A stretch of DNA of 64,000 nucleotides from Cucumis sativus (Eukaryota; Streptophyta; Magnoliopsida; Cucurbitales; Cucurbitaceae), in contig NC_026658.2 of the NCBI RefSeq assembly GCF_000004075.3, forward strand, positions 24,044,075 through 24,108,074. The letters run 5' to 3'. Below the pieces are notes generated by a model. The model was not told the origin of the DNA, searched no databases, and saw only the letters and a list, made by a program, of their open reading frames with translations. The first letter of the stretch is position 1; every line of letters begins with the position of its first letter. Positions 13,847 to 23,970 of this stretch are shown piece by piece. Made by a program: the position numbers and the translations under genes.

Positions 13847-15697
13847 ATGAAGATTCCCAATCCCACCCCATTCTTCTTCTTATTGCTTCAACTTCAAGCT
13901 TTTCTGTTTCTCAACTCTCTATCAATTGCTTCCTCCCTTAATCACTCCATCTCTAACGACGACGACAATGCCCATCTATTGCAGGTATTCATTCTTCCCT
14001 TAGATCTCGGATTCGATTTACCAACACAAATCTCCTCGCGCTCTCTATTATGATTAAACAAACTAAACTTTCATGTTTTTTCTTAGGATGTTTTGAACGA
14101 CTTAGCGGCAAAGCAGAAGTGGGATTTGGAGGGAATTAAAATATTGGAATTGGATGTTGAGAGTTTGAGGTTTGGATTTGCGGAGAGCTATGAAATTCGT
14201 CTGGGATTAGGGAAAACTCGGCTGTTGGCTAAATTTTCCGACGAGGTTTCTTCGTGGAAAAAGCCGAGTTCTGCTAATCAGACTCGCTTTGGCTCTTTAA
14301 TTAATGGCATCGGTTCAATGGCTGCAATTAGGACGTTCAAAATTGTGGGTCCTTTTGATTTGATGGTTGAAGGGGAAGCTCGTCTTTCTGTCTCGTTACC
14401 TGTATGCTCACTTTTTTTAATTCAAAATTTTCATCTTCGTCGATTGTTAGCGGGTGTATATATACTGTAGTATGCAAAACTCGCATTGCTCGAATACTTT
14501 TCTTTCTTCGTATGTGTTTTACTAAGCAAGCTGTAGAACGTTGTTAATGAAAATTAGTTTGTTGAGACTATCTGGTAGAATTATAAACAATAGATGATGT
14601 TAATGCTTAGGATGTTATCCACTTTTTACAAAATCAATTAGTTTGGACTAGAATTTGACTAGGAACTATGGGTTTAGTGGATAATAATAGCCCATAATTT
14701 CTTTTTAGGGTGAGGTTGAGAGTGACAGATGATTTTCTATGTTGACTGAGTATCATGGTTATTTGGAACTATGGGTTTAGTTGTTTTTTGTTCACAAATT
14801 TTCACCAGTGTTCTGCTAGTGCTTGCTTGTTGCACCCATAATCTTTCTGCTTAGGTTTCATATTGCTAAGTAGACTTGGACATTGCTCAATGTTCGGTCT
14901 GTGGGGGTTTTAATTTTTCAGTTCCATTAACTCTTTTTGTTTTGACTCAGAAGAATGCTACTCATGTTGGTGTTAAACGAATTCTGGTGGGAGAAGGTAT
15001 AACAGTAGAAGTTAGTGAAGCTGAGGAAGTCTCTGTGTTTTATTCGTCTGATCTTTCCAAACTGCTGAACGAAACCAGAAGGAGCAATGGAAAAATTAGG
15101 ACTTACCCCTTCCGGCTTCCATTTTGCTCACCTTTGCTTCCTCTACGCGTACTCGGCTCTGCAACACTGTCTGCATATAGGACACAAAATCCTGATGATT
15201 ATATAAGAACTAGATTCCTTTCCAAGGATTCAATTGAGTTATTGCCAAACAAATGCTATGGTAGAAATACTCACATAGAGAATTCTCCCCTCCTTGGTTC
15301 TTTAAAGCCGCAGTTTCATATGCTGGATACTGTTTTTCAACGTTACTTAAGAAATTGGATCCTTCAAAATGGCTTGCTGGCTTTTGTCAAAGTTAAAATG
15401 AGAGCATGTGTTGTTGTTCGGTTTCAGCTAGAACTAGAAAATACTTTTGGAACAAATAGTAGTCTTTACGCCAGATTGGCAGAGTGGAGAACTAAGCCTA
15501 CAGTTGAGCGTGCATCATTTGAAGTATTGGCTAGGCTAGATACAGTGAGGTTGAAGCCTCTTGCGGTTAAGAAGTTAAAGCCTTTGATTGTGGCCGATTC
15601 AACTGAATGGAGGAATCTACTGCCAAATATATCTTTCACCAAGTTTCCATCTCTTCTCGTCTCTCCCGAAGCACTAACACTGGATGTCAAATGGTAA
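13847..15697 (+). CDS. TIN1: Secreted/ER plant-specific glycoprotein, TUNICAMYCIN INDUCED 1-like
   Basis: Three exons, 13847-13984, 14087-14401 and 14951-15697, give 399 aa in one frame. Residues 1 to about 28 are a classic signal peptide (MKIPNPTPFFFLLLQLQAF, ending near SIASS). The mature part has many N-glycosylation sequons (NHS at 32, NQT, NAT at 153, NET, NSS, NIS). It has no second membrane segment and no KDEL-type tail, and it ends EALTLDVKW. The overall pattern (DVLNDLAAKQKWDLEGIKI near the mature N-terminus, then KRILVGEGITVEVSEAEEV) resembles Arabidopsis TIN1, a plant-specific protein induced by ER stress, as I remember it. I see no ERSE-type CCACG element in the upstream 350 bases, so induction by ER stress is not supported here. 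The symbol is tentative; the secreted, glycosylated nature is secure. Confidence 0.8.
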
Positions 15698-15852
15698 TCA
15701 GAAAGTAGTCAGAAAATATTCTTCAAGATTTTAATTTTTTTTCACAGACCAAGGTAATATCCCTCTCTTGCCAAGCTTGTTTATATGTTTGGTGGAATGT
15801 AAATTGTAAATGAACAGTAAGAATTTTCTTATGCTACTTGTGGTCACTTGTT

Positions 15853-15858
15853 AATAAA
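15853..15858 (+). terminator. Poly(A) signal of the TIN1-like gene
   Basis: A canonical AATAAA lies 155 bases after the stop codon, in a T-rich context. It is a plausible near-upstream polyadenylation element. Confidence 0.5.
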
Positions 15859-17489
15859 GCAATAGAAGCAGCATAATATACTCTTTGGTTTTGATGTAGA
15901 GAACAATCATATAGAGATGCAAACTAGTGTCTTTCTACATGCATATTTGCATTTATGGTTTAGATTATACTGAATTTCACTGCTTCCTTAGTTCTGTGGA
16001 TTGTATTTTCATGGTGGAAAAGTTGATCTGGACTATGTAATATAGTATATAAAACTACAGCATTGAAACCAAGAAAGAAGTTTTGGAGCATTGAAGCACA
16101 AATTATGAATGTTTCAATGTCTAACTCTCTTTAATTGGTGCATAAAGTATATCAGATTATCTAACTTTAGTAACCTTTTAACTAGGAAAGAACCCAGGAT
16201 CCTTACATGCTCTCTCGTTATCTTGTATACATACCAAGATGCACACACCAAGTAGCCAGTAGAAATACTTCAGATGATCTCTATTCAGGTTGTTACTAGA
16301 GCCGGCCAGCTACCAACTCGATGGTGGTGCCGAATTCCTGTCGAAATGCCCGTGATTCTCTTGGCCGTTGGGACGATCATCCTGTAGTGGGATGAAAGCA
16401 AGAGATGAAAAGGATATTCACCTTGGAATTTGAGGGAGAGGGATTCTGCCTTTGGACGTGACACTGTATAAATTTGCTTTTCAGCACAGAGTTACAGGAA
16501 GATGTTTCGTCGGATTCTGAATTGGCGGCATCCAGTGAGCATGGTTAGAGTGTTGTTGGATCAGGAGAAGGTCGTCGCCGGCACGGGCAGCCTCGATGTA
16601 AATGAATCAACGACGCGAGCATGTCAACGGTACTGTTGCAGAAGACAGCTTTGAGGCGAAAATTCCACATCCGCTTGGAGGGTAAATATGGATTTTCCTG
16701 TTTTTAATGTTTCTTCAAAACTAATGCTTTTGACAAGTAGGTTATAATTATATATATATATATATATATTGAAAAGAAAGATAAAAGGTAAAATTAAAAA
16801 TAGGAGAATTATTGAAAACAACAAAACTATTGAAAATTTTGTAAAATTGAACAATTGTTTATCAATATTAATTATCTCAAAGTTTGATTAGATGGGGAAA
16901 TTTTGTTTTTCCTCCCATGAAATTTTGATATATATATATTAAGCTTTTATTGATTGAGAATTTTTTGACCAATTATAAATTGTCACGTCCCAAGTTAACG
17001 AAAAAAATTACAAATAGTAGAATCTTGTGACTAATTAATTAAAAGTCACGTGTCTCAAATTGAAATTGAATATGTAAATTGACACAACGACAATTTGATT
17101 GAATAAAATAATGAGCTAACAAGAAAAATGACAAATTACGAGGTTTATTTTTTGGAAAAATAGCAAAACAGAAAATTTGGAAAAAAAGATGAAACAATGC
17201 CTCAAATGCCTCTATCCAATTGAAAAACTTGAGTTCCAAATACAATTGTTTCTCAAAACTTAACTATCCTGTAATTAAATATAATCAAACCTTATGAAAA
17301 TATAATTCTCCTCCAACACATAAAATTATACTCATTGTCATTAATGGGAAGCTTTACCTAACCTCTGCAAACGTTCAAATCATTCTTGAACTTCGACGGT
17401 AATAAAACTGGTTCCAAAACAAAGCTGATAAAGGAACGTATACATCAACTACACGGTAATCAATATATCGAGACTTTTCAATCTATCTA

Positions 17490-17570
17490 CCATCCACCAT
17501 AAGCTTTACCCATTGTAAAAGCTAAAGCTATCATCTACCATAAGCTTTACCCCTTGTAAAAGCTAAAGGA
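17490..17570. repeat. 41-bp tandem duplication
   Basis: AAGCTTTACC begins at 17501 and again at 17542. Both copies sit in the frame CCATAAGCTTTACCC(A/C)TTGTAAAAGC, so the unit is 41 bp and nearly perfect. This is a recent local duplication. Confidence 0.8.
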
Positions 17571-17756
17571 AGGCTTTGACTAAATATTTACGTCATTAAA
17601 AATCAGAATATGAAAAAATAATTATTCGATACAAGATTTATTTTTAATAAAAACCAACAAAAATAAGTGTATAATCATAACTAGCACAATTGTAGGGATG
17701 AAAAAAACTTTATTTTTAAATTGTTATTAATCATACGTAATATTTATTATCTGATA

Positions 17757-18014
17757 ATTTTTTTTTAAATAACTTGCAATACAAATAATACGAAAATGCT
17801 TAATTTACGTATGATTGCCATTATTTCAAGATATGATGTACTATTTGAAATCAAAATATTATGAAATATAATGACTTAGGAACGGTTGAAATTCTATACA
17901 TTTTTTTAAAAATAATTTGAAATATAAATAATACGAATATAGTGAATTAGTGTTTGCTATTTGTTTAGGAATATGATATAATATTTGAATTCAAAATATT
18001 ATGAAATCTAATGG
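17757..18014. repeat. 140-bp imperfect tandem duplication
   Basis: TCAAAATATTATGAAAT occurs at 17851 and 17991. AATAATACGA occurs in both copies about 75-80 bases earlier, each preceded by a T-run and TTTAAA. The two copies are diverged, so this duplication is older than the neighbouring 41-bp one. Confidence 0.7.
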
Positions 18015-19059
18015 TGTGATATGGAAACCCGAGGAAGATGAATAAGGTTTAATTCAACTTCTTAACAAATAAACCTAAATTAAATTAATTATATAATTTT
18101 TTAATTAAATAAAGAATCTTTCTAAAATTGTTAAATAACAAAATTGATAAAAATATATGAATTTGAATTCAATCAAATTCAACCAACAAAAATATGTAAC
18201 TAAAATTAAATATAAAAATAATTAGAAAAGAGTTAGAGAAGAACACCAAGTAATTTTAGGGTGGTTCGATTAAACTCAACCTACATCTACTTTTCCAAAC
18301 ACCTCTTGCGATTTTAATTAAAAATCTTCTTTTAACTCTTTCAATTAGGATCCAATCGTTACAATATGTTGAAGTTTTAAATCATGCAAAAGAAAACTCT
18401 ATAAAATAGTGAGTATGCAATTTGAAGCTCTCAATCATTAATCCTCACAATACTTTAGGGAGAATAACAACATTGCATTTTGCACTTCTGAAAGATTGTA
18501 AAGTTTAATAATGTTATTGAAAATTTGAAAAAGATAAATTCAAAATCATTTTGGGTCATTGGATATAAGTAAAAAAAAATGAATAGTTGAGATTTAAACT
18601 CAATTAGCTCGTTAAACACCATTTCAAAATACTTTGTTTAAAGCCGAATAAAGTAACTTAACCATTAAAAAAAAACTAGTCGTAAGACACAGAGATAAAT
18701 AATAATATTAAAGTCATTTTCTTTTTAAATTATTTGTCTTTATAAAAGCCAATAAAACAAAACCAAAAACCACATTTGTTACTCCTCCATTGTTCCAACT
18801 CGTTTTATCTAACTGGTTCAAATTGAATACTTGCTAGCCACAATATTTTTTCGTTAAGCTTCTTTTAGAAATATGGTCAATTTCGAAAATATCATAATTA
18901 GTTAAGATTTTTCAAAACTAATGTTAATTTGCAAATACATTATGTGATATTTTGCCTTTTTAGATTTTCTATTTTTTCTTTTATTATACTAAATTTTGTC
19001 ATATTCACGTTTATCTCTAAAATAGTAGAATTTAGTCCAATGTAGTCCATAAAATTGGC

Positions 19060-19450
19060 TTAATTTAGTCCATATGCTAAATAAGACTCAAATCTTATAT
19101 AGTTGGGTTTAAGGTTTATGTTTATGGACCAACCAAGCCCAAACTCATAAAATCTACTTGAGAATAAAATTCTTTCATTTGTTAGTTGAGAAGGTTTTGA
19201 GCCTAGAGAGAATTCTTGCAACAGTCCTATATAAAGAACCAGCAGTTCTGAAAGACAAAATAGCTTTTTAAAGGTCAAGTTCTTTGAACATAACAAAAAA
19301 GATTAACTTCAAGAACATTAAACACTCTTTCATACATCAAGCGTACTAGATATTGAACCACACTGTATTAAATCAATACAATCAACACATAAACTCAAGT
19401 TCAACTACACAAAACACGTTTATTCCAAAATCTTGTGCGAACAACTACAA
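19060..19450 (+). mobile_element. Solo-LTR-like remnant
   Basis: The stretch contains a TATATAAAG box at 19228, followed by the kind of transcribed leader seen in plant copia LTRs: repeated AAC and CAA words, then an end near TTATTCCAAAATCTTGTGCGA. No primer-binding site, polyprotein or second LTR is visible. Exact ends and target duplication could not be fixed. A decayed promoter of another type is possible. Confidence 0.3.
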
Positions 19451-20542
19451 CTTATTTTTCTTAATGGTTTCATTAAACGTGAATTGTGTTGTTTCATGCT
19501 AATGTAATATAACAAATGATGAAATACAATGATGTTTTGTTAAAATCTATATTTGTTATTATTGACGGTATATCGTTTTACAGACAAATTACTAATGAAT
19601 TATGATTGATATGTCGTGGAAATATCACGAAATTATTGTCCATATATCTCTAAACACATTGGGTCTCATTGTTTTTCTATTTTTTTTAAATTTTGTTCTC
19701 AATTTTCAAAATCATTATTATACCAAAAGAAAGTGAATTTTAAAAATAACAACTTTTTCTAATTTCTTAACCTCCTTCAAATTTGTTGCCTTCAACTCTC
19801 ACATCATTTCAACTCAAATCGAATTAACGTTCTTAATATTTGATATTATTATATGTAATTATTTATATAATTTGTTTTCTAATGCTCATCCTTGGTTAAA
19901 TTATTGATACAAAGTTAATTTTAACGTTATAAAATCCAAAATGAAATGTTTGAGGTAATCTTTTTCATCTTTTTTCTTAAAAAGTATACAATTTTGAAAG
20001 TGATAAGGGAAAAAGTTATGAATATCACCTTAAGAACTTTTGATTGATATTTTTTTAGTACATTGCATAGTAAAATTAGACATATCTTTTTTTCAATCTT
20101 CATTTTTTTTAAAAAATATATATTAACAAAGAACAATATGTGATATTATTATTCTTTTAAAAATATATATAATAAAATAGGTTATTGTAACGGAAATTTT
20201 AAAGATATTTAATTAAAAAAACATATTATTAGGATTGAAAGTTGAAATTAAATTAGGATATTTAATATATAAAGAAAAAGAAAATCGTTAATCCATAAAA
20301 TATATTTTTAGGATTAGAAAGAAAGAATAGAAAGAAGAGTTGAAGAAGGAAGAGAGGAGATGGAATTAAAGAAAGATGTTGAGAATTAAAAGGAAAGATG
20401 TTAGTGAAATCAAAGCCGCTTTGATGGAATCTCGCATTGGAAACGCATTATGAAAGTGAAGAACTTCATTTCTTCATCACTAAGTCACCCCCACGTACTC
20501 AAAACTAAACCCTAAACCACTCATCATATCCTTCCTTCAAAG

Positions 20543-20550
20543 TATAAATA
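20543..20550 (+). promoter_or_regulatory. TATA box of the serpin gene
   Basis: TATAAATA stands 63 bases before the serpin start codon, which leaves room for a leader of about 30 bases. It is the best TATA match near this start. Confidence 0.6.
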
Positions 20551-20612
20551 TCGCCATATTCAACACTCAATTCCTCCCATCCTTAACCTCTTATCCTACA
20601 GAATTAATCAAT

Positions 20613-21967
20613 ATGGATATCAAAGAATCTGCCGTCCACCAAACCCACGCCGGATTACGCCTTCTGAAGCAGCTGCTGGAGACCCAACAATTTAAAGCTA
20701 AGAACCTCGTATTCTCCCCGTTCTCCATCTACACCATGCTCACTCTTCTCGCTAATGGAGCTTCACCCGACTCCCAAATGATCCAACATTTGCTTTCCTT
20801 CCTCAAATTTCAATCCCTCCAACAACTCAACTCCTTCCTTTCTAGCCTTTTTCCCTCCGTCTTCGGAGACGCCTCCGCCAATTACGGTCCTATCGTCACC
20901 ACCGCCAACGGCGTTTGGATCGCCGATGATCTTCCTGTCAAGCCCTCGTTTCAGAAGCTTTTCGAAACTCTCTACCATGGAAAACTCAACATCGTTGATT
21001 TCGTGAACAAGGTACCATGCATGATGAACACTCGATTTTTAGTCGTTGGGGGTTTTCTTTTGTTCCATATATCCTCCAAATCTGATCATTAGTATTCTAA
21101 AATTTCTATTCGATTTGATGAAACTGATTTGTTGGTGATTTGTATAATAATTTCTATGGTTAAAAGCGACGTGAAGTGATGGAAGATGCGAATGCGTGGG
21201 TTAAAGAACAGACTCGAGGACTCATTCCCGAAATCTTGAAAGACATAGACGAATCATGCAGAGTGATTTTAGCCAACGCAGTCTACTTCAAAGCTGCTTG
21301 GTCTGGTAAATTCGACAAGTACTTAACCAAGGACCAATATTTTCGCCTTCTCGATGGAACCTCCCGCAAAGTTCCTTTCATGTCTGCCTCAACTAGTTAC
21401 CCCCAACGCGTCTCTGTTTTCGACACCTTCAAAGTCGCATCACTCCCTTACAAAGTCGGCGGCGGAAAATCCTATAAACCTCGCCAGTTCTCCATGCTTA
21501 TCTTCCTCCCAAACGATCGGGATGGATTGCCTTCTTTGATCGAAAGAGCCTGCTCTGAGTCTGGATTCATTGACCGCCATGTGCCTCCAAAAGCGGTGAT
21601 GGTACATGAATTTAAGATCCCCAAGTTCAAATTCGGTTTGGATTTCAAATTAGAGGATACCCTGAGGGAATTAGGGATGGGTTCGGTGTTTTCGGGGGAG
21701 TCGTCGGGTTTCACGGGTATGGTGGAAGATCCGGCGGGGAGAGAATTGTATGTTTCGAAGATGTTTCATAAGGCAGTGATTAGCGTCGACGAAGAGGGGA
21801 CGGAGGCGGCGGCGGTGACAATGGGATTAATGTTGGGATGCTGTCTTAGGAGAGAGGAAGCGAAGCTTAAATTTGTTGCGGATCATCCCTTTTTGTTTGT
21901 GATTAGAGAAGAAGGGAGTGGAGCTGTTCTGTTCCTGGGTCAGGTTCTTGATCCTTCTCTCCATTAA
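20613..21967 (+). CDS. Plant serpin with Gly-Cys-Cys reactive centre
   Basis: Serine protease inhibitor-fold protein of the plant serpin clade (family role: irreversible protease trapping, often cytosolic or in phloem). Two exons, 20613-21011 and 21167-21967, give 399 aa. There is no signal peptide, as usual for plant serpins. Family landmarks: NLVFSPFSIYTMLTLLANGA near the N-terminus, ILANAVYFKAAW, the hinge EEGTEAAAVT (Gly344 as P15), the FVADHPFLFVI breach and the LGQVLDP tail. Aligned without gaps to Arabidopsis serpin1 from memory, P2-P1-P1' are Gly357-Cys358-Cys359, not the common Leu-Arg-Gly. A Leu-Arg pair follows at 360-361. The hinge has small residues through P9, so an inhibitory mechanism is possible. 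The target protease cannot be read from sequence. A TATA box lies upstream and a decayed copy lies 1.3 kb downstream. Confidence 0.95.
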
Positions 21968-23308
21968 CGTGATTAATCACTAATTAATCACTGTTAAGTT
22001 TGGAATTTGAAGAATTATGTTTGTGTTTTTCTCTCTTAATTATAAGGTTACATATGTATGTTGGGATTTAGTGTTTGTGTTGAATCTGAATTAATTAAGT
22101 AATGCCCAAGATTTTATGAAAACTAATATTTGAGTTGGGTTGATGTATAGTATAAATCTTCACTTTCAAGAATCAAGACCTCAGTTTTGAAGAAAAGTGA
22201 TAGTGAGACTTTATGTTAATCCACGTATGAAAAACAATACTTATGAACATAAACTCGAACACGATTCTCGATCATTATTGTGACATACAAATAAGGAAGA
22301 ATCTGCTTTTAATTATGATTCAACGTATATATAGATGCAAATTTAAATGATTATACTGTACATGAGAAGATATATATGACGATTTTTCATATGGCCATTT
22401 TCAAATATAATGAAAAAAGATAGCTTAACGAAAAACAAAACTGTATAAAACTTTTTGTTTAATATAGTTGACGTTTGATGAGATCATACCTAAGGAATAA
22501 TTTAAATAGAAGAGTGGTTGTTCCTACTGATGACACTTATAAATTGAGCATTTTATATATGAGTTAGTTTTATGACACTTTTACATATTATATTTTTATC
22601 TAAATTTTGAAGAGTTTAGTACACGTGCAATATGTATTATACTATGATCATACATATGAAGTAAACCACTTCAAATTATGTGAAAACCTTCAACATTATG
22701 CTAAGATTATGTGAAAATCTTCCTTAACTATTCTGTTTTTTTTTCCACTAGGTTAAATATACAAATAATAATGTAACCTTTTCAATTCCTTTCACATTTT
22801 TTTTCCTAGTAAATAATTTAACAAGACATATATTCGATATACAAAAATCACATTTAAAGAAGAAGTATTGTAATGTTATGAATTATTCAAATTACAACTA
22901 AGTGACACCTTCCCAACTCCCCTCATTACATCTTGGCCGAAAGTCTAAACCCTCAACACAATAATATGTTTTCATTTCTTTTCCATCCAATCTCTCTTAT
23001 GTTGTTATTTTTCTCTCTCAATTATATAAACAAAATTCTAATTGTTAATTATAAACAACAATTAAATATCGCTCATCACAGTCCCAATTAAAAAAGAAAT
23101 TGTTTTTTAAAAATATCTAATAATACTTATGCTGCAAAACCCTAAGCCACATAGCCTTAGAAAAAGATTGATTTGGAGATTGAAGACGAGTGAATTCCTA
23201 GATTTTGCTAGGTTTTGACATAGGGAAGATTTCAAATCAAATGCCTTCTTTTTCACTCAATTATCCTTATTTATATATATTCTCAAAAGTCCTATTCATG
23301 CATCAAAG
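21968..23308. other. Spacer between serpin gene and serpin pseudogene
   Basis: AT-rich. The first about 130 bases are probably the serpin 3' UTR. I see no remnant of a serpin first exon ahead of the pseudogene. Confidence 0.5.
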
Positions 23309-23970
23309 TCACGTAAAGTGGTACAAGATGCAAATGTTGCATGAGTTATTAAGCAATAAACTCATGGACTCATCATGGACTCATTCCCCAAATCTTAACA
23401 GAAGTTGATTAAATCAACCAAAATTGATTTTAGCCAATGCCATTTACTTCAAAGCTGCTTGGTACCCTAAATTATTCTATGTTCAATCAACCAAGAACCG
23501 TGATTTCTCATCTCTATTTTCTTCGGCTTCAAAGTTGCATCCCTCCACTACAACAAATGGTTGAGGCAATACCCAAAATCGTTGTGGTTTCTCCTTGCTC
23601 GTCTTTCTCCCCGATCACGACGGTTTGCCTTCTTTGATACAAAGAGCATGCTCTGAACTTGAATTCATCGACCTCCATATTCCACCACGGTGGGTGGACG
23701 TCAACGACTTTAGATTTTCCAAGTTCAAATTCTCAGGGACTATTGTAGTATCGAAGATGCTTCATAAAGCTGTGGTTATCATGGACGAAGGCGTCGACGG
23801 TGATGAAGCTTAATAAGGTTAGAATGCAGCCAGGTGATCATAGAGAAAGTAGAAAAGATGAATTTTTGTAGCTGATCATCCATTTTTGTTTGTGGTTAAA
23901 GAAAAAGTGAGTGTGGCGCTGTTTTGTTCATATATAGGTCAGGTGCTTAATCCCTTCTGTTCTTCGTTAA
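23309..23970 (+). pseudogene. Serpin pseudogene, exon 2 remnant
   Basis: This stretch follows exon 2 of the intact serpin from its acceptor to the stop. It starts CAAAGTCACGTAAAGTGG (compare AAAAGCGACGTGAAGTGA). It keeps pieces reading ILANAIYFKAAW, DHDGLPSLIQRACSE, FIDLHIPPR, SKMLHKAVVIMDEG and, in another frame, DHPFLFVVKE and GQVLNP. It is broken by in-frame TGA and TAA codons near its start, by several frameshifts, and by loss of the hinge: after MDEG the GTEAAA motif is absent and a stop follows. No exon 1 equivalent was found. It cannot make a serpin. It is best read as a decayed tandem duplicate of the neighbour. Confidence 0.9.

Larger units (their letters stand above)
15698..20612. 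other. Repeat-bearing spacer upstream of the serpin gene
   Basis: About 4.9 kb with no supported gene. It holds a GC-richer island without a long ORF (about 16290-16690), a (TA)n tract (about 16747-16769), a 41-bp tandem duplication (about 17490-17570), a 140-bp imperfect tandem duplication (about 17757-18014), a dispersed-repeat fragment (about 18230-18470) and an LTR-like stretch (about 19060-19450). Confidence 0.55.
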
